The translations under genes and the position numbers were made by a program. The notes beneath the pieces are model-generated. The model had not been told where the DNA came from. It saw only the letters and a program-made list of their open reading frames with translations, and did not search any database. A stretch of DNA of 64,000 nucleotides from Opitutus sp. GAS368. GTDB lineage: Bacteria > Verrucomicrobiota > Verrucomicrobiia > Opitutales > Opitutaceae. Every line of letters begins with the position of its first letter. Within the stretch, counting starts at the first letter, position 1. The stretch lies in assembly GCF_900104925.1 (NCBI RefSeq), contig NZ_LT629735.1:1210291-1274290 (forward strand), in the 5' to 3' direction. Below are positions 28,101 to 35,448 of the stretch, one piece after another.

Positions 28101-29281
28101 TCCGGCTGGGTGAAGCGCGGCCGGTCGTTGAAATCCTGCTCGGAATACAGCCGGATGCACACGCCGTCGCTCACGCGGCCGCAGCGGCCCTTGCGCTGGT
28201 CGGCGCTGCTCTGCGAGACCGGCTCGACCGGCAGCCGGCGCGTGCGGCTCTGCGGCGTGTAGCGGCTGAAGCGCGACAGGCCCGTGTCGATGACGAACCG
28301 GATGCCGGGGATCGTCAGCGAGGTCTCGGCGATGTTGGTCGCGACAATGACCTTGCGGCCCTGGGTGGAGGCAAAGACGCGTTGCTGCTCGGCGTTAGTC
28401 AGACGCCCGAACAGTGGCACGACCTCGATTCGGCCGAGCCGGCGGCCCTCGAGCAAGTCGCGCGTCTCGCGGATGTCGCGCTCGGTGGGCATGAACACCA
28501 GCACGTCGCCGGCCGAGCTCTCAAGCAGCACGCGCTCGACGGCCTCGACGGCGGCGTCGATGTAGGTGAAGTCGTCCGGCCGGCTTTTCTTCTGGTAGGG
28601 CGAGTCGTCCCGACGAGCCGCCTTGCCCGGCGGCTCATCCGGAAGATTCGCCCTACCCATCTCCTCCAGCGGCGAGTAAATCACCTCCACCGGATAAACC
28701 CGGCCCGAGACCTCGATGATCGGTGCACCATCGAAGGCCTTGGAAAACGCCTCGGTGTCGATCGTCGCCGAGGTGATGATGATCTTCAGGTCCGGCCGGC
28801 GCACGCGCAACCGGCGCAGGTGGCCGAGAATGAAGTCGATGTTGAGCGAGCGTTCGTGCGCCTCGTCCACGATGATGGTGTCGTAGGCGCGCAGCTCCGG
28901 ATCGGCCTGCAACTCGGCGAGCAGCATGCCGTCGGTCATGAACTTGATGACGGTGTCATCGGAGGTCTGGTCGGCGAAACGGATCTTGCAGCCGACCTCG
29001 CGCCCGAGGGGCACATTGAGCTCCTCGGCCACGCGCCGGGCCACCGAGGTGGCGGCCACGCGGCGGGGTTGGGTGCAGGCGATGCGCCCCTTCTCGCCGC
29101 GGCCGGCCACGAGACACATCTTTGGGATCTGCGTGGTCTTGCCCGAACCGGTCTCGCCCGCGAGCACCAGCACCTGGTGGTCGCGGATGGCCGCAATGAT
29201 CTCGTCCGCCCGGGCGCTGATGGGCAGCTCGGGCGGATACTCGATCCGGAAGGGCCAGGGTTTCTTCGGACGGGGCGGCAT
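25112..29281 (-). CDS. hrpA: ATP-dependent RNA helicase HrpA carrying six palindromic coding insertions
   Basis: DEAH-box helicase, 1389 residues (1300 in E. coli). Motifs in order: GETGSGKTTQIP (about 41-52), IIVDEAHERSLN, TSATID, VFMPTERDIRET, VATNIAETSLTIPG, QRKGRCGRVSDG, then HA2/OB regions and the long DUF3418 C-terminal domain. The reading frame is intact from end to end. Extra peptides occur at residues about 209-230, 646-654, 799-824, 1163-1183, 1289-1306 and 1347-1364. They are encoded by three families of palindromic repeats, each listed separately. The first lies in the linker between the two RecA domains; the rest fall in the C-terminal half. Divergent from 29318. Confidence 0.97.
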   Translation of the reverse strand: MPPRPKKPWPFRIEYPPELPISARADEIIAAIRDHQVLVLAGETGSGKTTQIPKMCLVAGRGEKGRIACTQPRRVAATSVARRVAEELNVPLGREVGCKIRFADQTSDDTVIKFMTDGMLLAELQADPELRAYDTIIVDEAHERSLNIDFILGHLRRLRVRRPDLKIIITSATIDTEAFSKAFDGAPIIEVSGRVYPVEVIYSPLEEMGRANLPDEPPGKAARRDDSPYQKKSRPDDFTYIDAAVEAVERVLLESSAGDVLVFMPTERDIRETRDLLEGRRLGRIEVVPLFGRLTNAEQQRVFASTQGRKVIVATNIAETSLTIPGIRFVIDTGLSRFSRYTPQSRTRRLPVEPVSQSSADQRKGRCGRVSDGVCIRLYSEQDFNDRPRFTQPEIQRSNLADVILRMKAFGLGDIEEFPFLNAPPAKGIRAGYALLHELGAIDDAGVLTDLGRELAHLPVDPTVGRMILQARNEKALREVLIIAAALSIQDPRERPLDQQQKADTAHKRFTHPDSDFLTLLAIWEIYHDEFEAMTLGKQRKFCTAHFLSFMRMREWRDVHAQLEDTLRERDGFTRTSIYDGVKQGQEVKLALGTPAFAAIHRSILAGLLGNIATRTDEGDYHAAHDRRVNVFPGSALFEKTERKHNPSGGRVPPPKAKVARWLMAAEIMETARIYARTCARIDPHWVLDLGAHLLRVAHSEPFWNAEAGRVLVKERRRLYNLELETRSASYGRINPAHATEIFIREGLVGDTVTWPFDFLVHNRRIRDEAETRLTRTRSSGYMNLDEAVYRFYAREFAKVEPGLRTGLQESGNGENLSGGRVPPQGISSVPELIDFVRHQQATRPKFLFMAEDSLRSDEEVAHDATAFPEAMPVDNRVLPLAYAYQPGKEADGVTVRVSLAEAEALTAAALDWAVPGHLPEKVELMLKALPKEQRRNLIPLTETAQKLVRDLALISARPKQPTLAEALAELLSPRLGVRIDPALWDAKIFPDHLRVRVEVVDNRDQVLGASRDLAEIQAQLHSRSRDVSKQAATVDNSAWRAARAKWEGEPAAEWKFGDLPEKILVSEHHGVPVHAHPGLKALPAGVAVRLFATPEEATAASRAGLVKLFETQLRHDLGWLEKDLKALRMLGTLAVTLTTPDALQADAFESIRRWVCDAGRMGRANRPDEPKGTARRDDSPYQLTKAAFEQAIIRAKQDLRGLVPKLGDWLKEIFTLRLALQTAKQTYPGMADDLAALLPPDFLRTTPFERIAHLPRYLKGLQARAERARRDPAKDAARAAELAPFVKAVAALYERRSGGHRPPLQGKAGEFRWLVEEFRVSLFAQELGTVEPVSAVRLERMLAEVGGANPPDEPARRDDSPYLKPATATSKKGAPLKSLGALDQLFRK
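25192..25243. repeat. In-frame coding palindrome (family 2) in hrpA, copy nearest the C-terminus
   Basis: 52 bp; encodes GGANPPDEPARRDDSPY at residues about 1347-1364 of HrpA. It lacks 12 bp of the central loop present in the 64-bp copies, so the length difference is a multiple of three. Confidence 0.88.
25364..25416. repeat. In-frame coding palindrome (family 4) in hrpA
   Basis: 53 bp with ends CTGTAGCGGC and GCCGCTACAG; encodes AALYERRSGGHRPPLQ. The RSGGHRPPLQ peptide comes from the palindromic GCGGTCTGTGACCGCC core. No other copy of this family is seen in the window. Confidence 0.8.
25735..25795. repeat. In-frame coding palindrome (family 2) in hrpA, middle copy
   Basis: 61 bp; encodes GRANRPDEPKGTARRDDSPY at residues about 1163-1183. 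Ends GGTAGGGCG and CGCCCTACC are as in the other copies. Confidence 0.9.
26811..26885. repeat. In-frame coding palindrome (family 3) in hrpA, full copy
   Basis: 75 bp with 21-bp arms (GGTGGAACCCGGCCTCCGG and its complement) that match with a single mismatch. Encodes VEPGLRTGLQESGNGENL followed by SGGRVPPQ at residues about 799-824. Confidence 0.88.
27321..27345. repeat. Partial family 3 palindrome in hrpA
   Basis: One arm of the family 3 element (GGTGGAACCCGGCCTCCGG) is present and encodes NPSGGRVPP; the second arm is missing or decayed. Peptide and phase match the full copy at 26811. Confidence 0.8.
28594..28657. repeat. In-frame coding palindrome (family 2) in hrpA, N-terminal copy
   Basis: 64 bp; encodes GRANLPDEPPGKAARRDDSP plus Y at residues about 209-230, in the linker between helicase motifs III and IV, where variation is best tolerated. 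Confidence 0.9.
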
Positions 29282-29317
29282 GACGGGTGAAATTAGAGGT
29301 TCCGTGCACGGCCAATA

Positions 29318-29878
29318 ATGGCAAAGTCAAATCGCATGACCGTCCCCGAGCTCTCCCCGCAGGCCAAGACCCTGAAGCGGGTCCTGGCCATCGCCCGTTT
29401 CAACGGCTGGAGCGTCATCGTGATCGCCGGCTTGGGTGTCATGGTCACGTTGCTGCTGGGCGACCTGGTGGGCACCTTCATCGGCGTGCTGGCGGCGGCC
29501 GCAGGCTGGATGGAAGTCCGCGGGCACCGGATGCTCCGGCGGCGCGACCCGGCGGGGATGACGTGGCTCGTGCGCTCGCAGTTGTTTTTGCTCAGCGTGA
29601 TCCTGGTCTACTGCGTCACCCGGCTGGGCAGTTTCGATGCCGACACGGCCATGGCCAGCCTCACCCCCGACATGGAAGCCTTGCTCAAGGAAGCCGGCCT
29701 GGCGCGAGGGGACATCCTGCCGCTGGTGCGCACCACCTTCCTGGCCACTTACCTTACTTTCGCTGTGGTCTCGATCATCTATCAAGGCGGCATGGCCCTT
29801 TATTACCGGAGCAAGACCCGGCTGGTGACGGCAGCCTTGGCGGTGACGCCGAGGCCGCCGACCCAGTCGGTGTATTAA
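29318..29878 (+). CDS. Hypothetical membrane protein
   Basis: 186 residues with about four hydrophobic segments (near 29-48, 50-65, 88-105 and 141-160). The segment between helices three and four is polar and acidic (TPDMEALLKEAGLARGD). No family recognised. Divergent from hrpA with only 36 bp between start codons, so the two share a promoter region; 44 bp before the next gene in the same direction. Confidence 0.7.
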   Translation: MAKSNRMTVPELSPQAKTLKRVLAIARFNGWSVIVIAGLGVMVTLLLGDLVGTFIGVLAAAAGWMEVRGHRMLRRRDPAGMTWLVRSQLFLLSVILVYCVTRLGSFDADTAMASLTPDMEALLKEAGLARGDILPLVRTTFLATYLTFAVVSIIYQGGMALYYRSKTRLVTAALAVTPRPPTQSVY

Positions 29879-29922
29879 GACCCGCTTGCCTAACTTTCCG
29901 GGCCGGCTATTTCTTACCACCC

Positions 29923-30564
29923 ATGTCGAAGGAGCGCTACATCGCGGCCAAGGAGAAGTGGGCCGAAAAGCAGCTGGCCAAGGGTTTCAAGCCCCGCGAC
30001 ACCGCCGCGACCGACCGCCTGCCTCCGGGCCAGAAGCTCACGGCCGGCTTCCCCGTGCTCGACCTTGGCGTGCAGCCCGACATCCCGCTGGCCGAGTGGA
30101 GCCTGACGCTCGATGGCCTCGTGGAGAAACCTGCCGTGCTGGCCTGGGCGCAGCTCAACGCCCTGCCCCAGGTGACCGATGTGAGCGACTTCCACTGCGT
30201 CACGACCTGGAGCAAATACGACTGCGAGTGGAGCGGGGTCGCCTTCACCACCCTCTTCGAGCTGGTGTCCCCGCGACCGGAGGCAAAGTTCGTCTATTTC
30301 ACCAGCTACGACGGTTACTCGACCAACGTGCCGCTGGCCCACTGCCTCGACGACGACGTGCTGCTCGCCACGAAGTTCGGTGGCGAACCCGTCTCGCGCG
30401 AACACGGCGGCCCGGCGCGCATCATCATCCCGAAACTTTACGCCTGGAAGGGCGCGAAATTCGTCAAGACCATCACTTTTCTCGCCGAGGACCGCCTCGG
30501 CTTCTGGGAAGTCCGCGGCTACCACAACGTCGGCGACCCTTGGAAGGAAGAGCGCTATGCTTAA
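29923..30564 (+). CDS. Molybdopterin-dependent oxidoreductase (sulfite-oxidase/MsrP-like fold)
   Basis: 213 residues forming a single oxidoreductase molybdopterin-binding domain. The molybdenum-ligating cysteine is Cys92 in DFHCVTTWSKYDCEW. Other family motifs are TNVPLAHCLDDDVLLA, REHGGPARIIIPKLYAWKGAK and GFWEVRGYHNVGDPW, the usual ending. No signal peptide or Tat motif is visible, so it appears cytoplasmic, unlike MsrP. The electron partner is unknown. ATG 29923 chosen because upstream codons lack family similarity. Confidence 0.9.
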   Translation: MSKERYIAAKEKWAEKQLAKGFKPRDTAATDRLPPGQKLTAGFPVLDLGVQPDIPLAEWSLTLDGLVEKPAVLAWAQLNALPQVTDVSDFHCVTTWSKYDCEWSGVAFTTLFELVSPRPEAKFVYFTSYDGYSTNVPLAHCLDDDVLLATKFGGEPVSREHGGPARIIIPKLYAWKGAKFVKTITFLAEDRLGFWEVRGYHNVGDPWKEERYA

Positions 30565-30565
30565 A

Positions 30566-30690
30566 GCGAAGCCATCGCGGGCGAGGTCGCCTGCGCTCCA
30601 GGATTGCGATCTTTGGAGCCACGGCGACCCCGCCGTGGATTTCATTCGTGTCTTTTCGTGTCCATTCGTGGTTACCCTCCCTTCGTTTAT
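30566..30690. repeat. Non-coding dispersed-repeat-like block before the thymidine phosphorylase gene
   Basis: Contains GCGGGCGAGGTCGCC followed by TGCGCTCC, then CCACGGCGACCCCGCCGTGG, a perfect hairpin, and a T/G-rich tract CGTGTCTTTTCGTGTCCATT. Such blocks are often seen as interspersed repeats in related genomes; no second copy is in this window. Confidence 0.4.
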
Positions 30691-30696
30691 ATCCCC

Positions 30697-32025
30697 ATGA
30701 GCACCCCCACCTTTTTCCCGCAGGACATCATCATCAAGAAGCGCGACGGCGGCGCGCTGACCAAGGACGAGATCGAGTTCTTCGCCCGCGGCGTGGCCGA
30801 CGGCAAGACCTTCGCCGACTACCAGGCCACCGCGCTGCTCATGGCCATTTTCTGGCGCGGCATGACGCCGCAGGAAACCGCCTGGCTCACCGACGCCATG
30901 ATGCGTTCCGGCGACGTCATCGACCTGAGCGACCTGCCCGGCGCCAAGGTCGACAAGCACTCCACCGGCGGCGTGGGTGACAAGGTTTCGCTCATCCTCG
31001 CCCCGCTCGCCGTCGCCTGCGGCCTCAAGGTCCCGATGATGAGCGGCCGCGGCCTCGGCCACACCGGCGGCACGCTCGACAAGCTCGAGGCCATCCCGGG
31101 CTTCAAGGTCAACCTCAGCGTCCCGGAGTTCCGCGCCATCCTGCAGCAGGTCGGCTGCGCCATGATCGGCCAGACCCCGCAGGTCGTGCCCGCCGACAAA
31201 AAACTCTACTCGCTGCGCGACGTCACCGGCACCGTCGAGTGCATCCCGCTCATCTGCGCCAGCATCATGAGCAAGAAACTCGCCGAGGGCATCGACTCGC
31301 TCGTGCTCGACGTGAAGTTCGGCAAAGGCGCGTTCATGAAGAAAAAAGAGGACGCCCTTACGCTCGCCCGCGCCATGGTCGAGGTGGGCCGCGCCGGCGG
31401 CAAACCGGTGCGCGCGCTCCTCACGGCCATGAACCAGCCGCTCGGCCGCGCCGCCGGCCACACCACCGAGGTCATCGAGTCCATCGAGTGCCTCAAGGGC
31501 CGCGGCCCGGCCGATCTCATGGAAGTCACCTATGCGCTCACCGGCCAGATGCTGATCCTTGGGGGCAAGGCGACGAACGAGGCCGACGCCCGCAAGCAGA
31601 TGGAGGCGGCCATCGCCAACGGCGCGGCGCTCAAGGTGTTTCGCGAGATGTGCATTGCGCAGGGCGGCGACCCGAAGGTCATCGACGACTATAAGATTCT
31701 CCCGACCGCGAAGAAGTTTTTCGAGGTCAAGGCTCCGACCGACGCCAGGGGGTTCGTCAGCGAGGTCGACGCCCTCAAATGCGGCCACGCCATCATGGCG
31801 CTCGGCGGCGGTCGCGCGGCCGTGACCGACCACGTCGACCACGCCGTCGGCATCGCCGACCTCATCAAGATCGGCGAGCCTGTTGCCGCCGGCACGCGCC
31901 TCTGCACGCTGCACATCAATGACGACGTCAAGGGCGCCAAGGCCGAGGCCTTCATCCGCGAGGCCGTCAAGTTCACGCCCACGGCGCCTAAGCAGGAACC
32001 TCTCATCCAAGATTTGGTCTGTTGA
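30697..32025 (+). CDS. deoA: Thymidine/pyrimidine-nucleoside phosphorylase
   Basis: Catalyses phosphorolysis of thymidine (or uridine) in nucleoside salvage. 442 residues. Family signature SGRGLGHTGGTLDKLE at about 116-131, phosphate-site motif DKHSTGGVGDKVSL (about 87-100) and the C-terminal PYNP domain with GGGRAAVTDHVDHAVG. Whether it is DeoA or a broader pyrimidine phosphorylase (Pdp) cannot be separated by eye. ATG 30697 gives MSTPTFFPQDIIIKKRDG, a normal start. Last gene before the tRNA region. Confidence 0.93.
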   Translation: MSTPTFFPQDIIIKKRDGGALTKDEIEFFARGVADGKTFADYQATALLMAIFWRGMTPQETAWLTDAMMRSGDVIDLSDLPGAKVDKHSTGGVGDKVSLILAPLAVACGLKVPMMSGRGLGHTGGTLDKLEAIPGFKVNLSVPEFRAILQQVGCAMIGQTPQVVPADKKLYSLRDVTGTVECIPLICASIMSKKLAEGIDSLVLDVKFGKGAFMKKKEDALTLARAMVEVGRAGGKPVRALLTAMNQPLGRAAGHTTEVIESIECLKGRGPADLMEVTYALTGQMLILGGKATNEADARKQMEAAIANGAALKVFREMCIAQGGDPKVIDDYKILPTAKKFFEVKAPTDARGFVSEVDALKCGHAIMALGGGRAAVTDHVDHAVGIADLIKIGEPVAAGTRLCTLHINDDVKGAKAEAFIREAVKFTPTAPKQEPLIQDLVC

Positions 32026-32141
32026 AACTCAGCCGCCAAGTCGCCGACCCGCTTGGCCAAACTTAGTTCTTCCAACAGCCACCTGCCTTTCGTTCTTGCC
32101 TTGGAGCCTACAGCTCGCTGGCAAGAAGGGAGTGTGAACCT

Positions 32142-32218
32142 ACCCGAAGGACACCCGAAGGACACCCGAAGGACACCCGAAGAATAACCGAAGAATTGAC
32201 GACGAATACTCGACGGAT
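32142..32218 (+). repeat. Decaying 11-bp tandem repeat
   Basis: Seven 11-bp units; the first three are identical (ACCCGAAGGAC), the fourth to seventh drift to ACTCGACGGAT. It lies between thymidine phosphorylase and the tRNA-Leu terminator. Possibly a VNTR or remnant of a protein-binding array. Confidence 0.85.
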
Positions 32219-32305
32219 CCGTGAAGGAAGCCCGTAACTTCCGGCCGGAAATCAGCCCTGATCTTGGCTCGTCCCGCGGAATGAAAGCAAACCGACCGCT
32301 ACTGA

Positions 32306-32343
32306 CCAAAAGAAAACACCTTTGGTCATCGCTGACCAAAGGT
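32306..32343 (-). terminator. Rho-independent terminator of tRNA-Leu
   Basis: On the minus strand ACACCTTTGGTCA pairs perfectly with TGACCAAAGGTGT (13 bp, 4-base loop) and is followed by TTTTCTTTT. It starts 15 bases after the tRNA 3' end. Confidence 0.9.
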
Positions 32344-32358
32344 GTCTACTTGTCGAAA

Positions 32359-32443
32359 TGGTGCCCGAGGGGGGACTCGAACCCCCATGCGGTTAGGCAC
32401 AGGCTTCTGAGACCTGCGTGTCTACCAATTCCACCACCCGGGC
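32359..32443 (-). tRNA. tRNA-Leu (anticodon CAG)
   Basis: 85 nt with acceptor stem GCCCGGG/CUCGGGC, D-arm GGAAUUGGUAGAC, anticodon loop CUCAGAA (anticodon CAG), a long class II variable arm, T-loop GGUUCGAGUCC and an encoded CCA end. Reads leucine CUG codons. Followed by a strong terminator. Confidence 0.95.
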
Positions 32444-33036
32444 AAAAAACGGAAGGGCCATGGATACGTTCCGCCCGGGGTGGCGCAAGAACTTTGTTGC
32501 GGAGGTGGAACGCGTTGACCCCAACGCGTTTCCCACAAGCGCGCAGTGGTCAGCGCGCTCCACCCAAGGCAAATTCGAGCTCGTGTTCCAGCAGCCGCTG
32601 CTTGCGCCAGACACCGCCCGCATGACCGCAAAGATCGCCATCCGACCGGATACCCGATGGCCATATCTTCGATGAAGACCCAAAGGCTCATAAACGCAGC
32701 GAGAAATACGGCAGATACTGACGGGAAGACGAATACGGACGTGAAGAAAATGTTTCCGGCCTGTTCCAGCAGACCAAGATCAGGCCGTTCCGACCCCGGA
32801 CAAAAACCATACACGCCACGCGATGAAAGGACCTGCCGACCACCCTGGAGCTTGCGATGCTCCCCGGGCATCCGTCGCCAGATTTTTGGTTCCCACATAT
32901 GGCGCGAGCAAGGCGCCTGGCAATGAGGCCCGGGCAACGAACGCCCAGCGGGAACTGGGTATGAAAATTTCATAACCCGCCTCAATTATTTCCTACGGGC
33001 GCTTGCCTACTTCAGCTGGTCACCAAGATTCAGGCC
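32444..33036. other. 593-bp region without a recognisable gene
   Basis: Short open frames exist on both strands but none shows family features or consistent codon use. It holds a 9-bp perfect inverted repeat (AACGCGTTG at 32509-32517, CAACGCGTT at 32522-32530) and, at its right end, the palindrome listed at 32957. Lower G+C than its surroundings in the middle part (32670-32800). Confidence 0.6.
32957..32978 (-). promoter_or_regulatory. Palindromic operator candidate upstream of the beta-helix glycosidase
   Basis: Near-perfect palindrome whose minus strand reads GGGTTATGAAATTTTCATA; it contains the 11-mer GAAATTTTCAT that also precedes the genes at 49605 and 54971. It lies 59 bp before the start codon at 33037. 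Confidence 0.5.
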
Positions 33037-35229
33037 ATGCTTTCCACCCTCCGCTGCGTCCGCATTATCACTCCGGCATGGCTGCTCGCGGCGGCGCTCC
33101 ATGCCACCCCCGTCATCATCACCGTGCCGCTCCCCGAAGCCCGCGCCGCCATCGTCGCGCTTAAGGCTCGCGGTCCGCTTCCCGAGGGCGGCGTCATCGT
33201 CGAAATTCCGGAAGGGACCTATGTGCTTTCCGCTCCGCTGGCCCTCACCGCCGCAGACAGCGGCACCGCGGCCGCCCCGATCGTCTGGCGCGCGGCGCCG
33301 GGAGCCCGGGTGGTCATCTCCGGCGGATGCGAACTCAACGACTGGCAACCCGTCACCGACCCCGTCATCGCCGCCCGCCTGCCCGCCGCCAGCCGCCGCC
33401 AGGTGCGGACCGCGGATCTTCGCTCCGCCGGCATCAGGGACTTCGGTCGCATCGAGCAGCGCGGCAGCCCAGGCCTCGAGCTGTTCTTCCATGATCGCCG
33501 CATGCCGCTCGCGCGGTATCCCAACGAAGGTTGGTTGCTCACCGCAGGCGTGCCGCAATCCGGGCCCAAGCGCTTCAATGAGGGACTGGAGCGCGAGAAG
33601 CGTTTCGATGGCGTGCCCGTGGGCCGCCACTACGGGCGCATCACCTATGACGGCGACCGGCCCGCGGCCTGGGCGCCGGACGACGAAATCTACGCCCAGG
33701 GTTACTGGGTCTGGGATTGGAACGACTCCTTCCAGCGCATCCAGTCCATCGACCCCGTGCGGCATGAGATCACCTTCGCCGCGCCGCATCACAGCTACGG
33801 CTACGCGCCGCGGCAGCGCTTCCGTTTCCTCAACGTCCTCGAGGAGCTCGACCAGCCCGGCGAGTGGTATCTCGACCGCAAAGCCGGCCGCGTGTATTTC
33901 TATCCGCCCGCACCGATGGAACCCGGCTCGACGGTCGTGTCCGTGCTCGCCGCGCCGCTGGTCACGCTCGACGGCGTCGCGCACGTCGCGCTGGAGGGTT
34001 TCATCTTCGAGCACGGCCGCGGGAGCGGCGTGATCATCACCGGCGGGGAGGACTGCCGGATCGCGGGCGCCACGTTCCGCGAACTCGGCGGCGAAGCCCT
34101 CGTCATCAGCGGCGGCCGGCGGCACCTGGTCGTCAGCTGCGACTTTCACGACCTTGCCAACGGCGCCATCCGGGTGGCGGGCGGCGACCGCGCCACGCTC
34201 AGTCCCGCCGGCCACGAGATCCGCAACAACCACATCCACGACTTCAGCCAGTGGCTGCGCACCGGCCAGTATGGCGTGTTCATCGACGGCGTCGGCCAGC
34301 TCGTCGCGCACAACCTCATCCATGACGCGCCGTTCGAGGCGATGTATCTGCGCGGCAACGACCATGTGATCGAGTTCAACGAGGTGCACCACGTCTGCAC
34401 CGAGACCGGCGACGCGGGGGCCATTCATACCGGCCGTGACTTCACCTGGCAGGGCAACGTCATCCGCTACAACTACTGGCATGACCTGCAGGGCCCCGGG
34501 CTGCACGGCGTGACGGCCGTCTACCTCGACGATTTCTCCAGCGGCTACCAGATTCGCGGCAACGTCTTTTACCGCGCCGGCCGCGCCGTGCAGCTCGGGG
34601 GCGGCCGCGACAACACCGTCGCCAACAACCTTTTCGTCGAGTGTCATCCCGCCGTGCACATCGACGCCCGCGGCCTCGGCTGGGCGCAGAATTATTTCAA
34701 CGGCGATTTTCCCTGGCTCTTCGACCGGTTCCGGGAAATGCACGCGGACCAGCCGCCTTACGCCGCGCGGTATCCGCGGCTGAAGACCATCCTGCAGGAC
34801 GATCCCGCCGTGCCCAAGGGCAACGTCATCCAGGCCAACGTTTCCTGGGGTGCCGGCCGCTGGTGCGATGCCTACGATTTTTACGCCTTCGATTTCCACC
34901 GCACCGTCACCATGCGCGACAACCTCGTCGCCGACGCTGGATTCATGCGCCGCCGCGCCCGGCCGGAGGCCACGCTCGACCCGTATTATCTCAACATCGA
35001 CACCCAGGAGGGCTACACGCTGCTCCCGACCGACAGCGCCGAGACCCGCCGGGAATTCCCCGGCAACGAGCTCACCCCGGTGGCGCCCGGCACTTTCGAT
35101 CCGGCCGCGCTGCTCTTCAGCGCCCACGATCCCGCGGCCCTCGCGCGGCTCGGCTTCGCCACCCTTCCGCTCGCCCAGATGGGCCTCGAGCGCGACGCTT
35201 GGCGCACTTCGCTCCCGGTGCGGCCGTAG
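33037..35229 (+). CDS. Secreted right-handed beta-helix protein, GH141-like
   Basis: 730 residues with a signal peptide (MLSTLRCVRIITPAWLLAAALHA). The N-terminal block EIPEGTYVLSAPLAL...PIVWRAAPGARVVISGG, then WYLDRKAGRVYFYPP, are typical of the parallel beta-helix glycosidases related to GH141 and GH120. Repeating coils follow (NNHIHDFSQW, HNLIHDAPFEA, EFNEVHHVC, IRYNYWHDL, RGNVFYRAG, ANNLFVECH). The candidate catalytic carboxylates are in ETGDAGAIHTG and YLDDFSSGY. Substrate (fucose or xylose polymers in known GH141 enzymes) is not deducible. Preceded by a GAAATTTTCAT palindrome, shared with other glycosidase genes. Confidence 0.8.
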   Translation: MLSTLRCVRIITPAWLLAAALHATPVIITVPLPEARAAIVALKARGPLPEGGVIVEIPEGTYVLSAPLALTAADSGTAAAPIVWRAAPGARVVISGGCELNDWQPVTDPVIAARLPAASRRQVRTADLRSAGIRDFGRIEQRGSPGLELFFHDRRMPLARYPNEGWLLTAGVPQSGPKRFNEGLEREKRFDGVPVGRHYGRITYDGDRPAAWAPDDEIYAQGYWVWDWNDSFQRIQSIDPVRHEITFAAPHHSYGYAPRQRFRFLNVLEELDQPGEWYLDRKAGRVYFYPPAPMEPGSTVVSVLAAPLVTLDGVAHVALEGFIFEHGRGSGVIITGGEDCRIAGATFRELGGEALVISGGRRHLVVSCDFHDLANGAIRVAGGDRATLSPAGHEIRNNHIHDFSQWLRTGQYGVFIDGVGQLVAHNLIHDAPFEAMYLRGNDHVIEFNEVHHVCTETGDAGAIHTGRDFTWQGNVIRYNYWHDLQGPGLHGVTAVYLDDFSSGYQIRGNVFYRAGRAVQLGGGRDNTVANNLFVECHPAVHIDARGLGWAQNYFNGDFPWLFDRFREMHADQPPYAARYPRLKTILQDDPAVPKGNVIQANVSWGAGRWCDAYDFYAFDFHRTVTMRDNLVADAGFMRRRARPEATLDPYYLNIDTQEGYTLLPTDSAETRREFPGNELTPVAPGTFDPAALLFSAHDPAALARLGFATLPLAQMGLERDAWRTSLPVRP

Positions 35230-35270
35230 CCCGCCCGCGGCCAGCGGAGCTTCCCCGGCAGTTCCTCGTG

Positions 35271-35414
35271 TCAAGACATGGCCGGCTTGTCGGTGAAGCG
35301 GTCCTTCAGGCGCAAGAATCGCTGCTCGAGAAAACGAAAAGACAGCGCCGCGGCCCCGATACTGAGGGTGATCTTGAGCCCGAAGCGGACCGGCAGCGGC
35401 TCCGCGGGCTGCAT
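35271..35414 (-). pseudogene. C-terminal remnant of an acyltransferase-3-family gene
   Basis: The frame MQPAEPLPVRFGLKITLS...ends LSFRFLEQRFLRLKDRF and a short tail, the typical last helix and basic end of acyltransferase 3 membrane proteins (OafA-like). A TAG stop at 35418-35420 cuts the frame and nothing upstream continues it. About 47 of the usual ~350 residues remain. A relic of a deleted gene. Confidence 0.6.
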
Positions 35415-35448
35415 CTCCTACGACGAGTTCTGACCGGCGTACCCCCGC

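Noticed and set aside
20018-28657. CRISPR array made of the family 2 repeats
   Set aside because: The repeats are far apart, palindromic and inside genes, with no regular spacers and no cas genes.
32221-32625. Plus-strand frame across tRNA-Leu
   Set aside because: Its peptide (RGDSNPHAV...) is the usual artefact of translating the antisense strand of a leucine tRNA.
32422-32985. Minus-strand 187-codon frame upstream of and overlapping tRNA-Leu
   Set aside because: It overlaps the tRNA, has no family signature and has a composition unlike its neighbours.
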